Assembly (NCBI RefSeq): GCF_023630205.1
Contig: NZ_JALPRR010000001.1
Location: 62,001 to 126,000 of the forward strand
DNA: 64,000 bases
Direction of reading: 5' to 3'
DNA from: Pontibacter ruber
GTDB taxonomy: Bacteria > Bacteroidota > Bacteroidia > Cytophagales > Hymenobacteraceae
Shown here: in pieces, positions 33,493 through 41,861 of the stretch
Layout of the letters: every line of letters starts with the position of its first letter
Numbering within the stretch: position 1 is the first letter of the stretch
Notes under the pieces: generated by a model
Seen by the model: the letters and a program-made list of their open reading frames with translations, nothing else
Databases searched by the model: none
Told to the model about the DNA's origin: nothing
Made by a program: the position numbers and the translations under genes

Positions 33493-34764
33493 ATGATAAA
33501 AGCGAACGATCCGGCCCTCCACTCCTGGATAGAAGTAGACCCTAAAAGCGACTTTCCAATTCAGAACCTGCCCTTTGGTATTTTCAGATCAGCCACGAAA
33601 GATCCGCGTGTTGGGGTAGCCATCGGTGATTATGTACTGGACCTGTATGCTGTTGCACAACACAACCTGTTTGAGCTCATCGATATGGATCCGAACGTGT
33701 TCCACCGCCCTTATCTGAACGACTTTATCGCCTTGGGTAAGCCGATCTGGCGTGCTGTGCGCAACAGGGTGTCTATACTGCTGCGCAACGATAACGACGA
33801 GATCAGCGGCAACAGCGACCTGATAAACGAGTGTCTGGTAAAGATGAGCGAGGTGCAGATGCTGATGCCGGTAAAGGTGTGCAATTACACCGATTTTTAC
33901 TCCAGCATAGAGCATGCTACCAACGTGGGCACGATGTTCCGCGATCCTAAAAACGCGTTGCTGCCCAACTGGAAACACATTCCAATCGGGTATCATGGCA
34001 GGGCATCTTCTATTGTAGTATCAGGTACAGATATTCGCCGCCCAAATGGTCAGACCAAAGCAGCTGATGCAGAGGCCCCTACTTTTGGACCTACAAGACT
34101 TTTGGACTTTGAACTGGAAGTAGCCTTTATCACTGGTAGAGAAACAAAGCTGGGAGAGAGCATTACGCCGAATGAAGCCGATGACTATATCTTCGGACTG
34201 GTGCTGTTCAACGACTGGTCAGCCCGGGATATCCAGACCTGGGAATATGTGCCGCTTGGTCCGTTCCTGGCCAAGAGCTTTGCTTCTTCCATTTCGCCGT
34301 GGGTAGTAACCTTGGATGCCCTGAAGCCCTTCCGGGTGAAAGGCCCGGTTCAGGACCCGCGCCCATTACCCTACCTGCAGTTTAACGGCGACCACAACTA
34401 CGACATCAACCTGGAAGTGCTCATACAACCGGAAGATGGCCAGGAGAACAGCATTTGCCGCTCCAACTACAAGTACATGTACTGGAACATGAACCAGCAG
34501 CTGGCACACCAGAGCAGCAACGGCTGTAACATACAGGTAGGCGACATGTATGCATCCGGCACCATCAGCGGCGCTGCAAAAGATTCCTTCGGATCTATGC
34601 TCGAACTGACCTGGCGCGGCACGCAGCCACTCACACTTTCAGACGGCTCACAGCGCAGGTTCATCGAAGACTACGATACTGTGATCATGCGCGGCTTCGG
34701 CAAGCGCGACGGCATCCGTATTGGCTTTGGTGAAGTGAGAGGGAAGGTACTGCCGGCGCTGTAA
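33493..34764 (+). CDS. fah: Fumarylacetoacetase
   Basis: A 423-residue hydrolase that splits fumarylacetoacetate into fumarate and acetoacetate, the last step of tyrosine/phenylalanine breakdown through homogentisate. The N-terminal SH3-like domain is followed by the catalytic alpha/beta domain with KVCNYTDFYSSIEHATNVG (catalytic Asp and His), PIGYHGRASSIVVSG, FELEVAFI and VLFNDWSARDIQ. The length matches the family. Other genes of the homogentisate pathway are not in this window. A flavin reductase gene lies 410 nt downstream and has its own promoter. Confidence 0.96.
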   Translation: MIKANDPALHSWIEVDPKSDFPIQNLPFGIFRSATKDPRVGVAIGDYVLDLYAVAQHNLFELIDMDPNVFHRPYLNDFIALGKPIWRAVRNRVSILLRNDNDEISGNSDLINECLVKMSEVQMLMPVKVCNYTDFYSSIEHATNVGTMFRDPKNALLPNWKHIPIGYHGRASSIVVSGTDIRRPNGQTKAADAEAPTFGPTRLLDFELEVAFITGRETKLGESITPNEADDYIFGLVLFNDWSARDIQTWEYVPLGPFLAKSFASSISPWVVTLDALKPFRVKGPVQDPRPLPYLQFNGDHNYDINLEVLIQPEDGQENSICRSNYKYMYWNMNQQLAHQSSNGCNIQVGDMYASGTISGAAKDSFGSMLELTWRGTQPLTLSDGSQRRFIEDYDTVIMRGFGKRDGIRIGFGEVRGKVLPAL

Positions 34765-34830
34765 TGGTTGATTGCTGAATGGTTAAACTCCCCGGATCAG
34801 GGTTTTATTCTGAAATAGCTTTGTTCCATA

Positions 34831-34958
34831 TTGCCCTCGCTCGCCTCTGGGGAGTGTGAATAATTCGGTGGTGTCCCGCCACCTGTGACCCAGAGGCATA
34901 AAAAGAGCGGCCAGAGGCCTCGGAATAGCTCACACTCGCGGGACGCGAGCGAGGGCAA
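34831..34958. repeat. Intergenic inverted repeat of GC-rich words
   Basis: TTGCCCTCGCTCGC (34831-34844) and GCGAGCGAGGGCAA (34945-34958) pair perfectly, and the pairing continues inward to about 38-nt arms (GGAGTGTGAATAATTCGG against CGAATAGCTCACACTCGCGG-type words). The interior has another small hairpin, GGTGG/CCACC. The 410-nt spacer between fah and the flavin reductase consists mainly of this repeat, a terminator and a promoter. No coding frame is supported. Confidence 0.85.
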
Positions 34959-35041
34959 ATGCAGCCTAAAACGTCCCTGCTCCCCGAAGCGATTTGGGGT
35001 GAGTTAAAGCCAACCAGCAACCGATACATCGCAGAAAACAA

Positions 35042-35083
35042 TAAAGTATAAAACCACTGCCCGTCCGGTGGTTTTATACTTTA
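35042..35083. terminator. Terminator with AAAGTATA stem
   Basis: TAAAGTATAAAACCAC (35042-35057) pairs with GTGGTTTTATACTTTA (35068-35083) around a 10-nt loop. The A/T-rich base of the stem is made of the heptamer AAGTATA and its reverse complement. It is probably the terminator of fah, about 280 nt downstream of its stop. Confidence 0.75.
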
Positions 35084-35116
35084 GAATCATTCTTTCCCGG
35101 AGAACCTGATTCGCCG

Positions 35117-35124
35117 TATATTTG
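35117..35124 (+). promoter_or_regulatory. Candidate -7 box of the flavin reductase gene
   Basis: TATATTTG (TAnnTTTG), 51 nt before the ATG. Confidence 0.5.
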
Positions 35125-35174
35125 AAAGGCCAGCCTTGTTGTGGCTGCATCACAAACTATAATTCCCAAAGTAC

Positions 35175-36083
35175 ATGCCCTATAAAACCATAGATCCGCA
35201 GGATACCAAAACCGCTGAAGTACACGCCCTTTTGCTGGGTGCCATCGCCCCGCGCCCGATTGCTTTTGCCAGCACCACCGACCTGGATGGGAATGTGAAC
35301 CTGAGTCCGTTCAGCTTTTTTAACGTGTTCAGTGCCAAACCCCCTATCCTTGTTTTCTCCCCTGCCCGCCGTGTGCGCGACAACACCAGCAAGCATACGT
35401 TAGAGAATATACTGGCCACCAAAGAAGTGGTGATCAACATCGCCAACTACGACATTGTAGAGCAAATGTCGCTGGCCAGCACGGAGTATGACCGGGGTAT
35501 CAATGAGTTTATAAAATCCGGATTAACGCCTTTGGCATCGGTGCTGGTGGCCCCACCGCGTGTGCAGGAAGCTCCTGTGGCCTTTGAGTGTAAGGTGAAC
35601 GATGTGATCAGCCTTGGGCCGGAAGGTGGCGCCGGCAACCTGGTCATTTGTGAAGTGCTGCTGATGCACATCAACGAAGCGATCCTGGACGAGAACGGCA
35701 AAATTGATCCTTACAAACTGGATGGCGTAGCCCGCATGGGTGGCGATTACTACCTCCGCGCCAACGGCGACTGCATATTCGAGCTACCAAAACCGGTTAA
35801 GAACAGAGGCGTGGGCGTTGACCAGCTTCCCGACTACATCCGGAACAGCAGCATACTTTCAGGCAATAACCTGGCACGACTGGGTAATACAGAGGTTATA
35901 CCTACAGCTGCCGAAGTAGAAGCTTTCCGGCAGGAACCCATCGTCGCCTATACCCTAAACAAGTATAAAGATGACAAAGCGCGTCTGAAGCAGGAACTGG
36001 AAATATTGGGCAAAAAACTACTGGAAGATAACCAGGTACAAGCCGCCTGGAAAGTACTGCTGCTAAGCGGAAACTTGGGATAG
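35175..36083 (+). CDS. Flavin reductase family protein
   Basis: A 302-residue protein with the FMN-binding split-barrel fold of the DIM6/NTAB or flavin reductase-like family: LLGAIAPRPIAFASTTD followed by NLSPFSFFNVFSAKPPILVFSP (about 20-65), and later RMGGDYYLRANG. This family supplies reduced flavin or acts as an oxidoreductase; it is longer than the ~170-residue basic reductases. It is downstream of fah, which fits a role in aromatic compound breakdown, though this is inference. Confidence 0.88.
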   Translation: MPYKTIDPQDTKTAEVHALLLGAIAPRPIAFASTTDLDGNVNLSPFSFFNVFSAKPPILVFSPARRVRDNTSKHTLENILATKEVVINIANYDIVEQMSLASTEYDRGINEFIKSGLTPLASVLVAPPRVQEAPVAFECKVNDVISLGPEGGAGNLVICEVLLMHINEAILDENGKIDPYKLDGVARMGGDYYLRANGDCIFELPKPVKNRGVGVDQLPDYIRNSSILSGNNLARLGNTEVIPTAAEVEAFRQEPIVAYTLNKYKDDKARLKQELEILGKKLLEDNQVQAAWKVLLLSGNLG

Positions 36084-36128
36084 ACGTCCGATATTAGACA
36101 CTAGATTTCAGACTGATTCACCCGCTGG

Positions 36129-36170
36129 TATAAAGTATAAAACCCGCCTCGGCGGGTTTTATACTTTATA
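36129..36170. terminator. Bidirectional terminator between convergent genes
   Basis: TATAAAGTATAAAACCCGCC (36129-36148) pairs perfectly with GGCGGGTTTTATACTTTATA (36151-36170) around TC. Runs of A and T on both sides of the GC core allow termination in both directions, for the flavin reductase (+) and ald (-). Confidence 0.92.
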
Positions 36171-36193
36171 CTTAGGTCTATAACTTCTAACGT

Positions 36194-37423
36194 TTAATTT
36201 CTCACTGCAATCATCAGCCCCAGTTCTTTGTAACGCATACCGAACTTTTTGGCAATGCTTGCATTGGTCAGGCTGCCTTTGTAAATGTACACGCCGCTGC
36301 GGTAGTGGTCATTCATAAATAAGGCCTCGTTGATGCCGCCATACTTGGAGATATCGGTAAAGATCGGGGTAAAGATATTGCTGAGTGCATTGGTAGCCGT
36401 GCGCGGAACACGCGAGGCAATGTTTGGCACACAGTAATGGATGATGTCATACTTGCGGTAGATCGGGCGGCTGTGCGAGGTAAGCTCGGACGTCTCGAAA
36501 CATCCACCCTGGTCGATGCACACGTCGATGATGATCGAGCCCGGCTCCATTTGCGACACAATCCCTTCTTCCACCATGCAGGCCATTCGGCCTTCGTCGG
36601 ACACCAAGGCACCGATCACCACATCTGCCTGGCGAATTTCTTTATAAAGCACGGTTCTGTCCAGCGTAGACGTGAAAAGCTGGGCACCTATGTTATGCTT
36701 CAACCGGCGCAGTTTGTAGATGTGGTTATCAAACACCTTTACTTCTGCACCCAGACCTAAGGCTGCACGGGCAGCATACTCGGCCACAGTGCCTGCGCCA
36801 AGTATAACAACTTTTGATGGTGGTACCCCGGTAATGCCACCAAGTATAATGCCTTTGCCATCGTTGCTGCTGCTCAGGTATTCTGCTGCGATCAGCATTA
36901 CCGTGCTGCCGGCTATCTCGCTCATGGCACGCACTACCGGCTTTGCTTCCGATCTGTCGCGCAGGAGCTCAAAGGATATGGCATTGATCTTTTTGCGGAG
37001 CAGGGCGTTGATGTAATCAGAGGTCAGGTTGCCGAAGTGCAGGGCCGAGATCAGCGTCTGGTTGGGTCGCAGGTAGTCAACTTCGTCGTACGTAGGCGGA
37101 GCGATCTTCAGGATGATGTCTGCTTCGTACACCTCATCGGTAGAATAAACGATTCGGGCTCCGGCCTCTGAAAACTCGTGGTCAGAATATTTGGAAGGGC
37201 TTCCGGCACCAGATTCAACCCATATCCTGTGGCCCTGGTCTGTCAGTTGTTTTACTGCGTCCGGTGTCAATCCTACCCGGTTTTCCTGGAACGAAGATTC
37301 TTTCGGGATGCCGATAAAGAGGCTGCGGCGTTGTTCTTCTACTGCCAACATCGACTCTTTAGGGTACAATGCAGGGCTCGTGGCTAACTTACCCAAATTC
37401 ACGGCGGCGAATTTATCCGGCAT
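36194..37423 (-). CDS. ald: Alanine dehydrogenase
   Basis: A 409-residue NAD-dependent oxidoreductase of the alanine dehydrogenase/pyridine nucleotide transhydrogenase family, converting alanine to pyruvate and ammonia. The N-terminal domain has GIPKESSFQENRVGLTPDAVKQL (about 38-60) and the nucleotide-binding domain has VVILGAGTVAEYAARAALGLGAEV. The motif EGIVSQMEPGSIIIDVCIDQGG is typical of the family. Members of this length with an N-terminal extension are common in Bacteroidota. The start codon lies 1 nt after the tsaE stop, so the two are in one transcript. Confidence 0.92.
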   Translation of the reverse strand: MPDKFAAVNLGKLATSPALYPKESMLAVEEQRRSLFIGIPKESSFQENRVGLTPDAVKQLTDQGHRIWVESGAGSPSKYSDHEFSEAGARIVYSTDEVYEADIILKIAPPTYDEVDYLRPNQTLISALHFGNLTSDYINALLRKKINAISFELLRDRSEAKPVVRAMSEIAGSTVMLIAAEYLSSSNDGKGIILGGITGVPPSKVVILGAGTVAEYAARAALGLGAEVKVFDNHIYKLRRLKHNIGAQLFTSTLDRTVLYKEIRQADVVIGALVSDEGRMACMVEEGIVSQMEPGSIIIDVCIDQGGCFETSELTSHSRPIYRKYDIIHYCVPNIASRVPRTATNALSNIFTPIFTDISKYGGINEALFMNDHYRSGVYIYKGSLTNASIAKKFGMRYKELGLMIAVRN

Positions 37424-37424
37424 A

Positions 37425-37871
37425 TTATACTTTATTTATGGTCATAGTACGCACCTCCCCATGTTCGGCAGGCTGCAACGTCACAAGCAGGTAATGGTCT
37501 GGCAATAAATTCGGGATCAGCGAAGGCCACTCGATCAGGCACAAGTTACCGGAATCAAAATATTCCGTCACGCCTATATCCAGTGCTTCCCGCTCGTCCC
37601 TTATCCTATAAAAATCAAAATGGTAAATTAGTTTCCTGTCAGCCGCTTCGTATTCATTTACCAGTGCAAAAGTAGGGCTGCTGACATTCTCCTTCACCCC
37701 CATCAGGTGGCACAACTCTTTGATCAGGGTGGTTTTACCGGCGCCCATAGGTCCCTCGAACAGGATGATGGGCTCCTTTTGGGCATGCTCCAAAAGCACA
37801 GAAGCCGCCGCTGGCAAATCAGCCAACGACGACATCTCGATACGTGCTTTCTCTACTAACGTATTATGCAT
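37425..37871 (-). CDS. tsaE: tRNA threonylcarbamoyladenosine biosynthesis ATPase TsaE
   Basis: A 148-residue P-loop ATPase that works with TsaB and TsaD to transfer threonylcarbamoyl to tRNA A37. The Walker A motif GPMGAGKTTL (about 40-49) is present, with the SSPTFALVNEY and HFDFYRI motifs typical of TsaE (YjeE). The length is normal. It overlaps the end of porX by 8 nt and is followed directly by ald. TsaC of the same pathway is at 5.5 kb. Confidence 0.95.
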   Translation of the reverse strand: MHNTLVEKARIEMSSLADLPAAASVLLEHAQKEPIILFEGPMGAGKTTLIKELCHLMGVKENVSSPTFALVNEYEAADRKLIYHFDFYRIRDEREALDIGVTEYFDSGNLCLIEWPSLIPNLLPDHYLLVTLQPAEHGEVRTMTINKV

Positions 37872-39426
37872 TCTTAGGCGTCAAGGTAACAAACGGGATA
37901 ATAACCTCTTCCAGCGATACCCCACCGTGCTGAAACGTGTCCTTGTAATAGTTCACGTAATAGTTGTAGTTGTTGGGGTAGGCAAAGAAGTAGTCTTCAA
38001 TCGCAAATACAAACGTAGTGGAAACGTTGGCCTTTGGCAAGAAAAATCGCTCGGGCTTGCGCACCGTGAACACATCTTTATCGGTGTAGCCCAGGTTTTT
38101 GCCATGTTTGTAGCGCAGGTTAGTATTGGTCTGCCTGTCGCCGATGATCTTGAACGGCCGTTTTACACGAATGGTGCCGTGGTCGGTAGTGATGATCAGA
38201 CGGCCCTTTTTCTCGGCAATCATCTTCAGGGTATCAAATAAAGGCGAGTGCAGGAACCAGGAACGGGTAATAGAACGGTAAGCCGACTCGTCCGGGGCCA
38301 GTTCGCGCACCATGTTGCTGTCGGTGCGGGCGTGCGAGAGCATATCCACGAAGTTATACACGATCACGTTCAGCTTGTTGTTTTCCAGGTTGTTGAACTT
38401 GGCAAGCAGGTCTTTGCCGGCTGCCACGTTGGTGATCTTGTGGTAGCTGTGCTTGTCGGTAACGCGGTTCTGCTGGAACTGGATGTCCAGGAAATCGGGC
38501 TCGTTCAGGTTTTTGCCTTCTTCTTCGTCGTCGCTCACCCACAGGTTCGGGTAGCGCTTCATGATATCAGAGGGCAGCATGCCCGAGAAGATGGCATTAC
38601 GGGCATAAGCTGTGGTGGTAGGAAGTATGGAATAATACATCTCCTCCGTATCCACGGTAAAGTAGTCGGTGATCAGCGGCTCCAGCACCTTCCACTGGTC
38701 GTAGCGCAGGTTATCGATCAGCACAAAGTATACCGGCCTGTCTGATTCTTTCATCATCGGGAACACGCGCTCCTTGAAGATCTGGTGCGACATGAGCGGG
38801 GCATCGTCTGAGTCCTGGTTGATCCAGTCTTCGTAATTGTCCATGATGAACTTGGCGAAGTTGGAGTTGGCCTCGTCCTTCTGCATGTTGATCACGTCGG
38901 CCATACTTTTATTTTCCGTCTCGTCGATCTCCAGCTCCCAGAATACCAGTTTTTTGTAGATATCCGCCCACTCGCCCGGGCTCAGGCGTTCGCCAAAGGC
39001 CATGCCCAGCTGGCGGAAGTCGCGCTGGTAGCTCATGTTGGTGCGCTCCGATACCAGGCGTTTGTTATCAAGCACCTTTTTTACCGAGAGCAGGATCTGG
39101 TTCGGATTCAGCGGTTTGATCAGGTAATCGGTAATCTTGGAGCCGATCGCTTCTTCCATGATGTGCTCTTCCTCACTCTTGGTGATCATGATTACGGGCA
39201 CGGAAGGACGGATGGCTTTTAATTCAGTAAGTGTTTCAAGCCCACTGATGCCGGGCATGTTCTCGTCCAGGAAAACGATGTCGAAGTGCTGGTCCTGGAA
39301 CTTCTCGATGGCGTCGGCGCCACTGTTTACGGGAGTGATATCGTAGCCCCTGTCTTCGAGGAAAAGAATGTGGGGCTTGAGCAGGTCGATCTCGTCATCG
39401 GCCCATAAAATACTGTATCTTTGCAT
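37864..39426 (-). CDS. porX: PorX: response regulator with PglZ/alkaline-phosphatase-like domain
   Basis: A 520-residue protein with an N-terminal receiver domain (about 1-120; phosphoacceptor Asp in FDIVFLDENMPG, near D54; acidic pair in WADDEID) and a C-terminal PglZ domain of the alkaline phosphatase superfamily (about 200-520). The PglZ part carries the metal-site motifs VLIDNLRYDQW and TTDHGTIRVKRP. PorX regulates expression of the T9SS machinery and hydrolyses small oligonucleotide-type messengers in known species. Start: ATG at 39426 is preferred over a TTG 12 nt upstream because known PorX proteins begin directly with ...YxILWADDE. It is translationally linked to tsaE by an 8-nt overlap. 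Two T9SS cargo genes lie elsewhere in the window. Confidence 0.95.
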   Translation of the reverse strand: MQRYSILWADDEIDLLKPHILFLEDRGYDITPVNSGADAIEKFQDQHFDIVFLDENMPGISGLETLTELKAIRPSVPVIMITKSEEEHIMEEAIGSKITDYLIKPLNPNQILLSVKKVLDNKRLVSERTNMSYQRDFRQLGMAFGERLSPGEWADIYKKLVFWELEIDETENKSMADVINMQKDEANSNFAKFIMDNYEDWINQDSDDAPLMSHQIFKERVFPMMKESDRPVYFVLIDNLRYDQWKVLEPLITDYFTVDTEEMYYSILPTTTAYARNAIFSGMLPSDIMKRYPNLWVSDDEEEGKNLNEPDFLDIQFQQNRVTDKHSYHKITNVAAGKDLLAKFNNLENNKLNVIVYNFVDMLSHARTDSNMVRELAPDESAYRSITRSWFLHSPLFDTLKMIAEKKGRLIITTDHGTIRVKRPFKIIGDRQTNTNLRYKHGKNLGYTDKDVFTVRKPERFFLPKANVSTTFVFAIEDYFFAYPNNYNYYVNYYKDTFQHGGVSLEEVIIPFVTLTPKNA

Positions 39427-39565
39427 AGTTTCATTCAATTATGGCGTAGTCTTTATACTTATATTATCTGTATCGGCTATAGTTTGGAACCGGCATAAAT
39501 AGCGCCTTTACTATGTTGTACTGCCTTTGTCAGGCTACGGTTAGCACAACCATACTTTATTTCGT

Positions 39566-40795
39566 GTGAATAAGAAAAAAATCTTCAACGACCCTGTTTA
39601 CGGTTTTATTACCGTTCCGTCCGAGCTGCTGTTCGACATCATCGACCATCCGTACTTTCAGCGGCTGCGTCGCATCAAGCAACTGGGCCTGACGGAGATG
39701 GTGTACCCGGGGGCATTGCACACGCGCTTTCATCATGCGCTGGGGGCTATGCACCTGATGAACACGGCGCTAACCACTTTAAAGAGTAAAAATAACGAAA
39801 TAAACGACACCGAGCACGAAGCTTCGCTCATTGCTATTCTGCTGCACGACATCGGCCACGGTCCTTTCTCGCATGCACTGGAAACAGCCATCTTTCAGGA
39901 AGTACACCACGAGCACCTCTCGCTGCACATCATGCACATGCTCAACGAAGCTTTTGGCGGAAGATTGAGTCTGGCCATCCAGATTTTTAAAGGCACCTAC
40001 GAGCGGAAGTTCTTTCACCAGCTCGTTTCAAGCCAGTTGGATGTAGACCGCCTGGACTACCTGAACCGCGACAGTTTCTATACCGGGGTGTACGAAGGCA
40101 AAATTGGTGCCGACCGCATCATCAAAATGCTGGATGTCGCCAACGACAAGCTGGTGGTGGAAGAAAAAGCCATCTATAGCATCGAAAACTTCCTGGTGAG
40201 CCGCCGCCTGATGTACTGGCAGGTATACCTGCACAAGACCGTGATCAGTGCCGAAAACATGGTGCTGCGCGTAGTGCAGCGTGCCCGCGAGCTGCTGCAA
40301 CGAGGCATCGACGTGCCGGCCAGCCCCTGCCTGCGCTTTTTCCTTGCCTCCAACCTGACATTGGAGGACTTCGAAAAAGATAACACCATTCTGGAGCGTT
40401 TCGTTTCCCTCGACGACCACGACGTATGGAGCGGCATTAAAGAGTGGGCCTCGCACCCCGATTTTATACTTTCTTTCCTGGCACAAAGCATCCTGAACCG
40501 CCGCCTCTTCAAGGTGATCATCTCCAGCAAGCCCATCGAGGAGGACATGTTGCTGGGCCTGAGCGAACTGGTGCAGGAGCACTTTAAAGTGCGGGAGGAG
40601 GATGTAAAATACCTCATGATCTCGGGCAAGATCAGCAACAACGCCTACCAGGCCGAGGGCCAGTCCATAGACATTCTGACCAAAACCGGCTACGTGGTGG
40701 ATGCCGCCGAAGCCTCTGACCTGCCCAACATCCGCGCCCTCAGCAACAAAGTGGAGAAATATTATGTGTGTTACCCGAAGGAGGTGGCGCATTAA
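39566..40795 (+). CDS. HD-domain phosphohydrolase (dNTPase-like)
   Basis: A 409-residue HD-superfamily protein. The metal-binding residues are in VYPGALHTRFHHALGAMHL and ILLHDIGHGPFSHALE (H-D motif). DVDRLDYLNRDSFYTGV is the conserved region shared with dGTPase/SAMHD1-like proteins. The C-terminal half is typical of the bacterial YdhJ-like group. It probably hydrolyses nucleotides, but the substrate is not known. It begins with GTG at 39566: MNKKKIFNDPVYGFI matches the family N-terminus and no ATG is near. The HEPN gene begins 20 nt after its stop. Confidence 0.92.
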   Translation: MNKKKIFNDPVYGFITVPSELLFDIIDHPYFQRLRRIKQLGLTEMVYPGALHTRFHHALGAMHLMNTALTTLKSKNNEINDTEHEASLIAILLHDIGHGPFSHALETAIFQEVHHEHLSLHIMHMLNEAFGGRLSLAIQIFKGTYERKFFHQLVSSQLDVDRLDYLNRDSFYTGVYEGKIGADRIIKMLDVANDKLVVEEKAIYSIENFLVSRRLMYWQVYLHKTVISAENMVLRVVQRARELLQRGIDVPASPCLRFFLASNLTLEDFEKDNTILERFVSLDDHDVWSGIKEWASHPDFILSFLAQSILNRRLFKVIISSKPIEEDMLLGLSELVQEHFKVREEDVKYLMISGKISNNAYQAEGQSIDILTKTGYVVDAAEASDLPNIRALSNKVEKYYVCYPKEVAH

Positions 40796-40815
40796 GATGT
40801 ATAAGCAAGTTCCAG

Positions 40816-41592
40816 ATGGCAAGTAAAGAACTGTACGAAAAGGCATTTCAATATCCAACTCAACAAGAGTCTATAGAAATACAAAACCACTTTCCTCCTG
40901 TTAAAGAATTATTTCTAAGCCACAATGATATAGAAGCCAAAGAAGAATATCATAAAGTAGATGTTATGATATATGTTGCTAAGCATGATATTATAAATTG
41001 GATTAATAGGCTAAATAACAAGCTTGGAAAACTCAAGTTCAGCTACATACTTTTGAAGTTTTATTATCTTAAAGGTATACCTGATGAACAGTGGAAAGTA
41101 GAATTGGAGGCGGGAGGGACAAAATTCTTTCCAGATTTTAAAGATGAAGGTGATCATTATATTCATTTCCTTTTTAAGTACTCTTCTGAAAACTTTTACT
41201 ATCATTATGTATCTGCTCTTGATTGTATTGCTCACTTATTAAATATCTACTATAATCTATCATGGGGAGAGAAAGAAGTAGCTTTCAAGAAGGATTTATT
41301 TAAAAAACTACAGCTTAAAGACAAGGATCTAGCTCAATCCTTAGGCATCTTTAGTGAAAGTATAGGTGACATTAGAGAAGATAGAAATGGCTTAGCTCAC
41401 CGCTTTCCTCTAAATGAAGTGGATTTCAGGAGTAAAAAGAATTTCCAAGATGGAAAGGAAGTAGTTACAATGGGTTCAGCACATTATACTAACAGTAGAG
41501 AAGTGCTAACAAAAATCGAAAGGTCTGTTGAGTTGCTTTCAGACACTCTGAAAAATATAGAAAAAACACTCTCAAGTAACAGCGATCAGTAA
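40816..41592 (+). CDS. HEPN-domain protein of the Cthe_2314-like type, low GC
   Basis: A 258-residue cytoplasmic, mostly helical protein. The C-terminal half has a HEPN-like motif, R180-N181 with H185 in EDRNGLAHRFP (R-x4-H). This is the RNase catalytic signature of HEPN proteins, and the surrounding pattern resembles the Cthe_2314-like HEPN family. The start at ATG 40816 (MASKELYEK) is chosen over an upstream TTG (40768) inside the HD gene. The base composition is clearly more AT-rich (about one-third G+C by eye) than its neighbours, and the heptamer AAGTATA appears only once. HEPN proteins are often RNase toxins or defence components; no antitoxin partner was seen. Its role is unproven. Confidence 0.85.
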   Translation: MASKELYEKAFQYPTQQESIEIQNHFPPVKELFLSHNDIEAKEEYHKVDVMIYVAKHDIINWINRLNNKLGKLKFSYILLKFYYLKGIPDEQWKVELEAGGTKFFPDFKDEGDHYIHFLFKYSSENFYYHYVSALDCIAHLLNIYYNLSWGEKEVAFKKDLFKKLQLKDKDLAQSLGIFSESIGDIREDRNGLAHRFPLNEVDFRSKKNFQDGKEVVTMGSAHYTNSREVLTKIERSVELLSDTLKNIEKTLSSNSDQ

Positions 41593-41659
41593 TTAAGAGC
41601 AAACTTAGAGAAGGTACGCCTTTTCCTCATTATCCTATTACCCTCCTCTCCTACTACTC

Positions 41660-41692
41660 AAGTATAAAATTGCTTTACACCATTTTATACTT
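41660..41692. terminator. Possible terminator after the HEPN gene
   Basis: AAGTATAAAAT (41660-41670) pairs with ATTTTATACTT (41682-41692) around an 11-nt loop. The stem is AT-only apart from two G-C pairs and is made of the common heptamer; more heptamer copies follow directly. Confidence 0.5.
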
Positions 41693-41805
41693 TAACTTAT
41701 ACAAAGTATAAACCCGGCCTCCTGTGTGTACCTGCACACAAAAATTCCGGCAACACTTCTCTACATTAGATGAATGTGCTGTATGAACCCGCGAAAGTTT
41801 TTTAG

Positions 41806-41813
41806 TATGTTTG
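41806..41813 (+). promoter_or_regulatory. Candidate -7 box of lpxD
   Basis: TATGTTTG (TAnnTTTG), 49 nt before the ATG, following a T-rich tract. Confidence 0.5.
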
Positions 41814-41861
41814 CGCCCCCAAAGCATTAGCACATTTAGTTTTTTGCTCTAATTTTACAAA

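Noticed and set aside
34805..35041. 78-residue minus-strand frame downstream of fumarylacetoacetase
   Set aside because: It lies within the GC-rich inverted repeat and ends in low-complexity sequence.
40028..40858. 276-residue minus-strand frame antisense to the HD phosphohydrolase
   Set aside because: Shadow of a well-supported gene in a GC-rich stretch; no family features.
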